Of a stretch of 36,569 nt of DNA, positions 1 to 6,577 are shown piece after piece; the first letter of the stretch is position 1; each line of letters opens with the position of its first letter. The stretch covers positions 1 to 36,569 of the forward strand of contig JAJQBK010000012.1 of the NCBI GenBank assembly GCA_021203305.1. The letters are read 5' to 3'. The stretch is from Lachnospiraceae bacterium. GTDB taxonomy: Bacteria > Bacillota > Clostridia > Lachnospirales > Lachnospiraceae. The notes beneath the pieces are model-generated. The model made no database searches and was not told the origin of the DNA. It worked only from the letters and a program-made list of their open reading frames with translations. Position numbers and translations under genes: made by a program.

Positions 1-267
1 CTAAAGTATTGAGTTTTCAAGGTTCATCACACCAAATGGTGTGGGAAGTTTGAGTAAATAATTGAGTATATAAAGCCTTCCCACATTCGCCCCGCCGCCG
101 CAACCGATCTCAAGGATGTTCAAATTCAAATCGCTTTCCAATGTCAGCTGAGACAGCCCCCATTTAGCAAGTGCCCAAAAGGAAATAACGGCTCCGGTGA
201 TAGCAACGGTGTAACAGCTCTCACTCAAAGCCTTTTTCAGCTGAAGTGTCTGCCTGGAAATATCCAT
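1..267 (-). pseudogene. Chimeric remnant: sirtuin N-terminus joined to methyltransferase fragment
   Basis: An 88-codon reading frame whose first ~29 residues look like the start of another SirTM-type sirtuin (TVAITGAVIS matches the GAGIS dinucleotide-binding motif of the two intact sirtuins in this window). From about residue 31 it switches to a class I SAM-methyltransferase motif (AKWGLSQL...ILEIGCGGGANVGRL). The last ~20 residues match neither and end in a stop at the window edge. A good ribosome site (GAGGGAGG) precedes the ATG, and the frame begins only 18 bases after the PARG stop, so it probably sits in the same transcript. Neither half is long enough to be active. I read it as a deletion or recombination scar of a third sirtuin copy; a functional small protein is unlikely. 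Confidence 0.6.
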
Positions 268-285
268 TCAGGAAGCCTCCCTCTG

Positions 286-1380
286 TTACTCGCCAATTCC
301 GTCAGTGCAGGAGTCATCTTTGTGTAAAAAGTTTCTGCAGAATTCTCTGTAGTTGTAATCCTTACCCGGTCGGCAGAGCACAGCAAAATCAATGGAGTCA
401 AACAACTGATCGCTCCCCTTGCCATTAAATGAAAGGTTCTGTATCGCGTGATAAAATAAATTAGACACAACGGCAGCGTCATTGCCAAACACACCGCAGC
501 CAAAAGCACCCAGAATCAGGTGACGGTAATTCTGCGACGCAGCGGCCAGCAGCATCCCCTGAATACGGTGGCAGAGCATCCCTTCATACTCCTGCTGCGA
601 CATTCCTTCCAGACCCATACGGATCATCGGCGCCGCGCAGCTCATAACGGAAATCGGGAAAGGCTCAGAAAGTAACTCAGAGGAACCATCCTTGAGGACT
701 TCGACACAGGGAGAAATTATCACACCGTCAGAGCCCATGTGCGTTTTTCTTGAGTTGTTATAATCATAATATTTTTTCGCTTCATCGCTTTCCAAAGATA
801 GCAGGAGAGAAGTCCGGCGGCAGAGGTCTTCCTCCTGTGCGCTGGCGCCTTTCCGGGTCTGTCCTCCGGGATGTGTGGAGCTTGCCAGATTCAGGACTAA
901 AACTTTCGGATCTGTTTCTCCATTCTCTTTCGATTCTGAATACTTTCTCTGCACAAGAACGAGAGCATCGATATTTTCACAGCCAAACGTACAGCCTGAT
1001 TTTGTCAGCGTCTGGCTTTCGCTGCTTTCCACATCATCTGAGGAAGAAACAGTTTCAGCGGCAGTTTCAGAAGAAGAAGTTTCCTCTGTCCGCAGCACTT
1101 CTATATCCTCCGGCAGAAACACCTGTATTTCCCGCATCTGTTCTGAAGAAAACCGCAGTTTTATTTCTTTTCCATCTTTTTCAAAACTTCCTTTTTCCAG
1201 AATACCAAGCGTGTCCTCCAGTATCTCCATGTTCTTTTTTCTGCGCATTTCCTTCTGCCGTTCTCTCTCCTGGATTTTTTCTTCTGAAAGCCCCTTATAC
1301 TCCGCGGCACGCATCTGCGCCGCCATCTGTTTCATGCGCTCCTCGTCAGATAATTCATTGTTTGTCTGCTGCTTCGCCAT
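286..1380 (-). CDS. Microbial-type PARG macrodomain protein (TIGR02452-like)
   Basis: 364 residues. The C-terminal two thirds carry the bacterial-type poly(ADP-ribose) glycohydrolase signature: PGGQ at 171-174 followed by QEE at 182-184, then LCRRTSL, and later a macrodomain core (LILGAFGCGVFGND). The family hydrolyses ADP-ribose from proteins in the cytoplasm. The usual third glycine of GGG-X6-8-QEE is a glutamine here. The N-terminal ~130 residues are highly charged (predicted helix, then a Ser/Glu-rich linker), longer than needed for the catalytic domain. I start at the ATG at 1380 because AAAGGTGG lies 7 bases upstream; a further in-frame ATG exists at 1419 without a good ribosome site. 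The start overlaps the end of the upstream sirtuin by 26 bases, so the two are probably translationally coupled. It likely reverses the modification made by the sirtuins, though that is inference. Confidence 0.85.
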   Translation of the reverse strand: MAKQQTNNELSDEERMKQMAAQMRAAEYKGLSEEKIQERERQKEMRRKKNMEILEDTLGILEKGSFEKDGKEIKLRFSSEQMREIQVFLPEDIEVLRTEETSSSETAAETVSSSDDVESSESQTLTKSGCTFGCENIDALVLVQRKYSESKENGETDPKVLVLNLASSTHPGGQTRKGASAQEEDLCRRTSLLLSLESDEAKKYYDYNNSRKTHMGSDGVIISPCVEVLKDGSSELLSEPFPISVMSCAAPMIRMGLEGMSQQEYEGMLCHRIQGMLLAAASQNYRHLILGAFGCGVFGNDAAVVSNLFYHAIQNLSFNGKGSDQLFDSIDFAVLCRPGKDYNYREFCRNFLHKDDSCTDGIGE

Positions 1381-2074
1381 TACTGTTCCACCTTTCTGCC
1401 AGCTTATGAAATACATCATCGGAGCCTTCCCGGATGTTCAGGTCCGCAATCCCGTCAAAACCGGTATGCCCCGGGTTGATCTGCACAATCACAGCGTCCC
1501 TTCTCCGATAATCCCAGTAAACGTCTCCATAGTTGCCCCGTGTCCCGATGACCAGAATCAGGTCCGCCTCGGAAATCCACTTCCTGGCTTTCCTGACATC
1601 TTCGTTCCACACGCTGATATGACTGTAAAGCGGCCACGGCAGGATTTCCCCGCCGCACGCTTCACACTTTGGAAGTTCCTCCTGCTTCCAGATCTCGTAC
1701 CCGTCATAATGACGGCCGCAGCTGGCGCAGCAGTTGACCTGCAGGCTTCCCTGGATCTCGGCTACATTCTTTGATCCGGCAATCGTGTGCATACAGTCCA
1801 CATTCGTCGTGATAATCCCGATGAGTTTTCCCTCTGCTTCCAGATCCGCCAGGGCATAGTGAGCAAAGCTGGGCTGATAGGAAAACATGCTTTCCAGATA
1901 GGTCGGCAGGAATGAACTGTAACCATCCCCGGAACGACGCCTGCCGCCGCGGCCGGAGAATAGCATCTGCCCGTATGTGACACCACCGCCGGCAACGGAA
2001 ATACCGGCTCCTGTCGTTGCGACAATGCTGTTGCTGTGATCAATATAGTCCGCCAGTTGCTGTATTTTGTCCAT
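1355..2074 (-). CDS. SirTM-like sirtuin (class M), copy 1
   Basis: 239 residues. Sirtuin fold motifs: TTGAGIS at 20-26, TTNVDCMH at 89-96 (catalytic-site Asn91 and Asp93), zinc cysteines C116/C119 and C137/C140, and VIGTRGN near the C-terminal half. Where deacetylase sirtuins have the catalytic histidine, this protein has Gln108 (EIQG), the substitution typical of SirTM enzymes, which act as protein ADP-ribosyltransferases and occur with macrodomain hydrolases. The segment after GAGIS lacks the usual GIPDFRG and is glycine/arginine rich. The ATG at 2074 follows GGGGAGGTAA; an ATG at 2101 has no good site. It begins 40 bases after the lon stop and overlaps the PARG gene, so lon-sirtuin-PARG look like one operon. 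NAD+ use and ADP-ribosyl transfer are inferred from family. Confidence 0.85.
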   Translation of the reverse strand: MDKIQQLADYIDHSNSIVATTGAGISVAGGGVTYGQMLFSGRGGRRRSGDGYSSFLPTYLESMFSYQPSFAHYALADLEAEGKLIGIITTNVDCMHTIAGSKNVAEIQGSLQVNCCASCGRHYDGYEIWKQEELPKCEACGGEILPWPLYSHISVWNEDVRKARKWISEADLILVIGTRGNYGDVYWDYRRRDAVIVQINPGHTGFDGIADLNIREGSDDVFHKLAERWNSNGEAADKQ

Positions 2075-2114
2075 GCTCTTACCTCCCCTGAAGCTTCTCA
2101 TAGGCGTCAGCTCC

Positions 2115-4385
2115 TTATCCGTTCATAACTGCATCCAGCACGTCAGAAACCATATGTACCGGAATGATTTCCAGATTTTTCTTTACCTCCGCGGCAACCT
2201 CATCGAGGTCGTTTTCATTTTCCTGCGGAATAAAGACGGTTGTGATACCAGCCCGCTGTGCCGCCATCAGCTTCTCCGGAAGTCCTCCGATCGGCATCAC
2301 GCAGCCGCGCAGAGATACTTCTCCTGTCATCGCGATCTTTGGCGAAACTGTTTTTTCTGTCACAAGAGAAGCGATGGCAGTCGTGAGCGTAATTCCCGCT
2401 GACGGACCGTCCTTCGGCACTGACCCAGCCGGGACGTGGATATGCAGATCGTTTTTCTCAAACAGCTCCGCTTTCTCAGGATACATGCTTTTCACAAGAC
2501 TGACCGCGATCTGCACGGATTCCTTCATGACATCGCCAAGCTGCCCTGTGATAATGACGTTTCCTTTTCCTTTTGTAAAAAGCGCCTCAATAAACAGGAT
2601 ATCGCCGCCGGCCTGGGTCCAGGCAAGCCCTGTCACCACACCGGGCTGTTTTTGCTCCAGAAGATGATCATGCAGGATCGGCTTCATATCGAGATAAGTC
2701 TGAAGCTGCCCGGCGGTCACAGAGATATGTTTGTGATTTCCTTCTACCAGACGCACGGCAGCCGCACGGCAAAGGGTATCCAGCCGCTTTTTGAGTCCGC
2801 GTACACCGGCTTCCATCGTGTAATCGGAGATGATGGCGCGCAGCGCGGCGTCGGAAATTTTCATATTTTCCTTTTGAATCCCCATTTCCTCCATGGCTCT
2901 CGGGAGCAGATGTCTTTTGGCAATCTGAAATTTGTCCGAAGCCGTATATCCCGGGAACTGGATAACCTCCATCCGGTTTAAGAACGGCTCCTGAATGGTG
3001 TCCGTCGTATTTGCCGTACAGACAAAGAGCACATCTGACAGGTCATACGGCACATTCATGTAATGATCTGTAAACGTACTGTTCTGTTCCGGGTCAAGAA
3101 CCTCCAGCAGCGCGCTGGATGGGTCGCCGTTATAATCCCTGCTGAGTTTATCCACTTCATCCAGAACGACTACCGGGTTTGAGACGCCGCTCCTTTTGAT
3201 GCCGTCCATAATCCGGCCTGGCATGGCCCCGACGTAGGTGCGGCGGTGTCCGCGGATCTCCGCCTCATCACGGATGCCGCCCAGACTCACGCGCACATAG
3301 GCTCTTCCCAGCGCTTTCGCGATGCTCTGGCCGATGCTGGTCTTGCCGGTGCCCGGCGCACCGACGAAAAGAAGGATGGAGCCGGACTGCTTCTGATTCA
3401 AGGTCATTACAGCAAGCTGCTGAATGATTCTCCGCTTTACCTTGTCCAGGCCAAAGTGATCCGCGTCGAGAATCTTTTCGGCCTCTTTTAAGTCAACCGC
3501 CGGCATTTCTTCCTTTTTCCAGGAAAGGGACGTTATAAAATCAAGATATTCATACAGCATCCCATACTCATGGCTGTCCTGTCCCTCCTGCTTCATACGG
3601 TTTAAGACCTTCACAGCTTCCGCGTGGGCCGTCTCGTTCATCTGCGCTTCTTCGATTTTTTTCTCGAACTTTCTCACATCGGACACATTTTCCGGATGCA
3701 TCTCGTCCAGCTGATTCTGCAGAATCTCGATCTGTTTGCGGATCGCCTGTTCGCGGTAGGCTTTTTCATTGATGCTCTGCTGGGCCGCCGCCGCTTCCTT
3801 TTTTACTTTGTCCGCTTCCAGATACTGATAAATGGCCTGTTCCATTCGTTCCGTCCGCTCGGAGAGTGTGTCAGCCGCCAGGATCTGATATTTTTCTTCG
3901 TTGGAGTTGATCATCTGATCAGACAGGGAAGCCGCCATCTCCCCGAGGGAATCCCATTGCCTGATGAAATTGCGGGCAAGCATCCCCATCGGAGAATTCT
4001 GAATGCTGTGGACAAACGCTCCCCTGACATGATCGAAACGTTTCCCGGCCTCTTCCTCCGTCAGATTGTCCAGATCCTGGCGTTTGCTCAGGGTGACTTC
4101 AATTCTGTCTGCCGTGACATCAATCGTTTCAATGTTGACGCGGCTGTCGGTTCTGACTCTTACATTTCCTTCCTGGTCAACGGACTCAATCGTGCCGGTA
4201 AGTCCGATGGGATAAAAATCCTCCGCCCGCATCTGTTCCCGCGGCCTGTTTTCTTTCAGCATGAGAAGCGCGGCCGTATCGCCCGCCTGCGCGGCCGTCT
4301 GAGTAATCTCCTTAAAATATTCACTTTGAAAATACAGGTCGATTCCCGGGACAATCACAATATTATAATAAGGAATAATAATCAT
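2115..4385 (-). CDS. lon: ATP-dependent protease Lon
   Basis: 756 residues with Lon architecture: N-terminal substrate domain (1-~200, divergent from textbook Lon), coiled helical region (~200-300), AAA+ module with Walker A GAPGTGKTS and Walker B VVVLDEVDK, and C-terminal serine protease domain with catalytic Ser in PKDGPSAG and Lys in GGLPEKLMAAQRAG. It degrades misfolded and regulatory proteins in the cytoplasm. The ATG follows AAAGGAGGTAA at good distance. The promoter upstream overlaps a perfect CIRCE-like inverted repeat, so HrcA-type heat-shock repression is expected. It is the first gene of a unit with sirtuin copy 1 and the PARG. Whether this is the cell's main Lon or a dedicated paralogue cannot be told from the window; the atypical N-terminus leaves the paralogue possibility open. 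Confidence 0.97.
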   Translation of the reverse strand: MIIIPYYNIVIVPGIDLYFQSEYFKEITQTAAQAGDTAALLMLKENRPREQMRAEDFYPIGLTGTIESVDQEGNVRVRTDSRVNIETIDVTADRIEVTLSKRQDLDNLTEEEAGKRFDHVRGAFVHSIQNSPMGMLARNFIRQWDSLGEMAASLSDQMINSNEEKYQILAADTLSERTERMEQAIYQYLEADKVKKEAAAAQQSINEKAYREQAIRKQIEILQNQLDEMHPENVSDVRKFEKKIEEAQMNETAHAEAVKVLNRMKQEGQDSHEYGMLYEYLDFITSLSWKKEEMPAVDLKEAEKILDADHFGLDKVKRRIIQQLAVMTLNQKQSGSILLFVGAPGTGKTSIGQSIAKALGRAYVRVSLGGIRDEAEIRGHRRTYVGAMPGRIMDGIKRSGVSNPVVVLDEVDKLSRDYNGDPSSALLEVLDPEQNSTFTDHYMNVPYDLSDVLFVCTANTTDTIQEPFLNRMEVIQFPGYTASDKFQIAKRHLLPRAMEEMGIQKENMKISDAALRAIISDYTMEAGVRGLKKRLDTLCRAAAVRLVEGNHKHISVTAGQLQTYLDMKPILHDHLLEQKQPGVVTGLAWTQAGGDILFIEALFTKGKGNVIITGQLGDVMKESVQIAVSLVKSMYPEKAELFEKNDLHIHVPAGSVPKDGPSAGITLTTAIASLVTEKTVSPKIAMTGEVSLRGCVMPIGGLPEKLMAAQRAGITTVFIPQENENDLDEVAAEVKKNLEIIPVHMVSDVLDAVMNG

Positions 4386-4493
4386 AGTCGCTTACCTCCT
4401 TTGTGTGAAAAAAACGCATGGCTTCCGTTCCACCCGGTCTTTCCATCCGATTCGCAAGCTTTTTCAGCTTTCATTTGTTTCACTTTCATATGA

Positions 4494-4522
4494 TTATTAG
4501 CACAATTATCAGCACTCGTCAA
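4494..4522 (-). promoter_or_regulatory. Promoter of lon operon
   Basis: Reading the minus strand: TTGACG (4517-4522), a 17-base spacer, then TAATAA (4494-4499). The -35 box lies inside the central spacer of the inverted repeat at 4504-4540, so a bound repressor would block it. The untranslated leader is about 100 bases. Confidence 0.65.
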
Positions 4523-4540
4523 GAAAGAGTGCTGATAATT
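4504..4540. promoter_or_regulatory. CIRCE-like operator (HrcA site)
   Basis: A perfect inverted repeat with 14-base arms (AATTATCAGCACTC and its complement) around a 9-base spacer. The core TCAGCACTC-N9-GAGTGCTGA differs from the CIRCE consensus TTAGCACTC-N9-GAGTGCTAA by one symmetrical base per arm, and the spacer length is exact. CIRCE is the site of the heat-shock repressor HrcA, usually at groES/groEL and hrcA-dnaK; here it overlaps the lon promoter. Confidence 0.88.
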
Positions 4541-4584
4541 TAGACTTTTTTTCGATTTCCGGAGAGGAAGGACTTTGTCGGCTG

Positions 4585-4884
4585 TTATTCCTTATCCCAT
4601 AAGCGGAATGTTCGCCTGTACGCGCAGTCATTTGGCAGAGTGGGATTAAACAACGCTGTAAACAGATTCACTTTTCCGCAGTGATTGCATTTGCGGAAAC
4701 GATCCTCATATACTTTGCACAGATGTGTTTTTTCATCCAGATTTTCACAGGGGCTGTCATAGTGAATCGACACGCGCCCCTTTGCCCAGACAGACCGGCT
4801 GTAACAGCATTTTCCGCAGCGATTGCATAACGAATCCCAGTCCTTTCGCCATTTAAACCAGGTTTTAAAAATACGGAACCACAT
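4585..4884 (-). CDS. YkgJ-family cysteine cluster protein
   Basis: 99 residues with CNRCGKCCYS at 20-29, a second cluster PCENLDEKTHLCKVYEDRFRKC at about 45-66, and CNHCGK. This matches the YkgJ/YcgN type of small proteins that bind a metal or Fe-S cluster through conserved cysteines; their biochemical role is not established. A GGAGG site lies upstream of the ATG. It starts 67 bases after the stop of sirtuin copy 2 and is probably cotranscribed with it. No clear terminator lies between it and the lon promoter, so read-through into the lon unit is possible. Confidence 0.75.
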   Translation of the reverse strand: MWFRIFKTWFKWRKDWDSLCNRCGKCCYSRSVWAKGRVSIHYDSPCENLDEKTHLCKVYEDRFRKCNHCGKVNLFTALFNPTLPNDCAYRRTFRLWDKE

Positions 4885-4951
4885 TTTTTATGCCTCCAGG
4901 CATTATCCCCGCGGAAAGTTTCCGCAGAATTCTCATAAACGCCAAATCCCG

Positions 4952-5677
4952 TCACCCATGTAAAACCGCATCCAGGGCTTTGGCGGCATCCGCACGGATA
5001 TTCAGATCCGCCATCCGGTCAAACTGTGTCTCGGACGGATTGATCTGCACGAGCTTTGTCCCTGCCTTCATGCGGCTTAAATATTCGCTGCTGCGGAATC
5101 CGGTCGTGCCAATGACCAGAACCAGATCCGCCTCGGAAATCATATCGGCGGCTTTTTTCATATTGTCAGAAGAGGCATCTGCCGTCGCCCTGAAATCTCT
5201 GCAGAATGCGGTCGGCATCAGCGGTGCGCCGCATTTTGAGCAGCGCGGCATATGCCCCCGGTTCCATACCTGATAATCAAAATAACGGCTTCCGCAGTCC
5301 GTGCAGATGTTATCCCGGAAGCTCCCCTGAAATTCCACCACATTCTGAGAACCGGCGATGGTATGCAGGCAGTCCAGGTTCTGTGTGACAATGCCATAGA
5401 TTTTTCCCTGCCTTTCCAGCTCCGCGAGCTGTTTGTGTACGGTGCTCGGTCCCTTGACAAAGGTCGCGTCCAGGAAGGAATCTTTCATCACCTTATAAAA
5501 TTCCTCGGGGTTTTTGCGGACATAAGAGGCGGAGAAAATGCGCCCGGCATTCAGTCTGCCGACACTCTGCTTCAGTCTGCTCATTCCATACAGATAAGAA
5601 ATTCCCGCTCCGGTAACGGCAACGGTTTTACTGCTTTGATCCATATATTCTTTTAACTGACTGTATTCACTTTCCAT
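4952..5677 (-). CDS. SirTM-like sirtuin (class M), copy 2
   Basis: 241 residues, clearly homologous to the copy at 1355-2074 but divergent. Motifs: VTGAGIS 21-27, TQNLDCLH 98-105 (Asn100, Asp102), Gln117 (EFQG) in place of the deacetylase catalytic histidine, zinc cysteines C125/C128/C146/C149, and LVIGTTGFRSSEY toward the C-terminus. The glutamine points to ADP-ribosyl transfer rather than deacylation, by analogy with SirTM enzymes. The region after GAGIS again lacks GIPDFRG. The ribosome site is GAGGGAAAG. It sits downstream of the nitroreductase, separated by a terminator-like hairpin, and upstream of the YkgJ gene. No GcvH-like or lipoate-ligase gene, the usual SirTM partners, is present in the window. 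Confidence 0.85.
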   Translation of the reverse strand: MESEYSQLKEYMDQSSKTVAVTGAGISYLYGMSRLKQSVGRLNAGRIFSASYVRKNPEEFYKVMKDSFLDATFVKGPSTVHKQLAELERQGKIYGIVTQNLDCLHTIAGSQNVVEFQGSFRDNICTDCGSRYFDYQVWNRGHMPRCSKCGAPLMPTAFCRDFRATADASSDNMKKAADMISEADLVLVIGTTGFRSSEYLSRMKAGTKLVQINPSETQFDRMADLNIRADAAKALDAVLHG

Positions 5678-5696
5678 TTTTCTTTCCCTCTTTCTT

Positions 5697-5747
5697 AAAA
5701 GACAACACCCATCAAAGAAAGCAGTTTTCCTTCGGTGGGTGGTGTCT
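5697..5747 (-). terminator. Terminator-like hairpin between nitroreductase and sirtuin 2
   Basis: 12-base arms with one mismatch (5700-5711 and 5736-5747) around a 24-base loop; on the minus strand the stem is followed by TTTT. It probably ends the nitroreductase transcript, yet it lies only about 20 bases before the sirtuin start, so the sirtuin must depend on read-through or on a promoter upstream of the hairpin. Confidence 0.5.
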
Positions 5748-5815
5748 GTTTTGCCATAGCATACGATGAAAGCTGTCAGAGGCAGGTTTCGTCGCTGAAT
5801 CGTGGTATCCCGTTA

Positions 5816-6346
5816 TCAAATGTAGTTTGCGCTGAGAGAAACGGTTAATTCCCTGGGCTCAGAGCTACCGCTCTTACTGTAGCCGACAGCAGCGGCAGAG
5901 ACAGGCTTAAAACCTTCCGGAATTCCCAGCTTCGCGCAGATAGCCGGATTCTTCGCCGCGGCCTGCACACCACCCCAGAGGTAAATATTGTCTACCCCGG
6001 CATCTGTCGCGGCGATCAGCATATTCTCGATCACGCATGCGGCGTTCGCGCATTCAATGCCCGGCGCCATCTGCTTCTCCGACGCGGAAACTATGATCAC
6101 AACTGGTGCGCCATAGAAGAAATCGCGGGGTTCCATTTTCATGGCGGCCGCGGTGGACTGATTGATCTCGTCAAGAATCTCCCTGCTGCGGCATACCGTC
6201 AGATGAAGAGATTTCCGGTCATTCCCGCCGATCGGTGCCTGGCAGCCCGCTTTCACGATCGTATCTACCACTTCCTCCGGCACTGCCTTATCCGGGTCAA
6301 AGTCCCTGGTGGATTTTCTTTTTGCAATAGCTTCTAATGTCTGCAT
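5816..6346 (-). CDS. Nitroreductase family protein
   Basis: 176 residues: MQTLEAIAKRKSTRDFDPDKAVPEE at the start (the conserved S-TR-F FMN-phosphate region), an APIGGN segment, a central APVVIIVSAS strand, and a C-terminal LGIPEGFKPVSAAAVGY strand, as in short NADH/FMN nitroreductase-fold oxidoreductases. Such enzymes reduce nitro compounds, quinones or flavins; the substrate here is unknown. The GGAGG site is 8 bases from the ATG. A near-consensus promoter with an inverted repeat lies upstream. The hairpin at 5697-5747 probably terminates it, so its link to the sirtuins may be only partial. Confidence 0.85.
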   Translation of the reverse strand: MQTLEAIAKRKSTRDFDPDKAVPEEVVDTIVKAGCQAPIGGNDRKSLHLTVCRSREILDEINQSTAAAMKMEPRDFFYGAPVVIIVSASEKQMAPGIECANAACVIENMLIAATDAGVDNIYLWGGVQAAAKNPAICAKLGIPEGFKPVSAAAVGYSKSGSSEPRELTVSLSANYI

Positions 6347-6364
6347 AGTGATTGCCTCCTTATT

Positions 6365-6414
6365 TAATGTAATTTAAGTAGCTACATTATATTGCGGTAT
6401 AAACGTAATGTCAA
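6365..6414 (-). promoter_or_regulatory. Strong sigma-A promoter with operator-like repeat
   Basis: On the minus strand TTGACA (6409-6414), 17 bases, TATAAT (6386-6391): a full consensus match. An inverted repeat TAATGTA-N11-TACATTA (6365-6371 and 6383-6389) overlaps the -10 box and start site, the position expected for a repressor such as a MarR- or HxlR-type protein. The regulator is not in view. Confidence 0.75.
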
Positions 6415-6481
6415 GAGTTACAATTGATTTTCCCTGAAAATTCTGTTTTACTCGCTTCAATACTTATGCAGGAGAGGAAGC

Positions 6482-6538
6482 ATGATGATTTACGGTATGG
6501 TGCGGACAAACATTCCTGATCCGGTAAAGGCGACATGA
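6482..6538 (+). CDS. Possible 18-residue small ORF
   Basis: ATG at 6482 with a strong ribosome site (AGGAGAGG, GGAG 7 bases upstream) opens an 18-codon frame whose TGA overlaps the A-tract of the following terminator hairpin. A weak promoter (TTGATT 6424-6429, 17 bases, TTTACT 6447-6452) precedes it. The peptide has no recognised similarity. Promoter, ribosome site, ORF and terminator in correct order make a short transcript plausible, but it may equally be the relic of a gene cut down by deletion. Confidence 0.3.
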   Translation: MMIYGMVRTNIPDPVKAT

Positions 6539-6574
6539 AAAGACCGCAGGGGAAAGAAGCTCCTGCGGTCTTTT
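6538..6574. terminator. Bidirectional rho-independent terminator
   Basis: Perfect 13-base arms, AAAAGACCGCAGG and CCTGCGGTCTTTT, around an 11-base loop; the T-tract exists on both strands. Before the intron inserted, it lay about 25 bases beyond the stop codon of the minus-strand ATPase operon (the 21-base 3' exon plus the 3 bases after the hairpin), so it was probably that operon's terminator. The intron begins 3 bases after its T-run. Confidence 0.85.
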
Positions 6575-6577
6575 AAA

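Noticed and set aside
875-1774. 299-codon plus-strand reading frame over the PARG/sirtuin genes
   Set aside because: Antisense shadow of two genes with clear motifs; no ribosome site and low-complexity serine-rich product.
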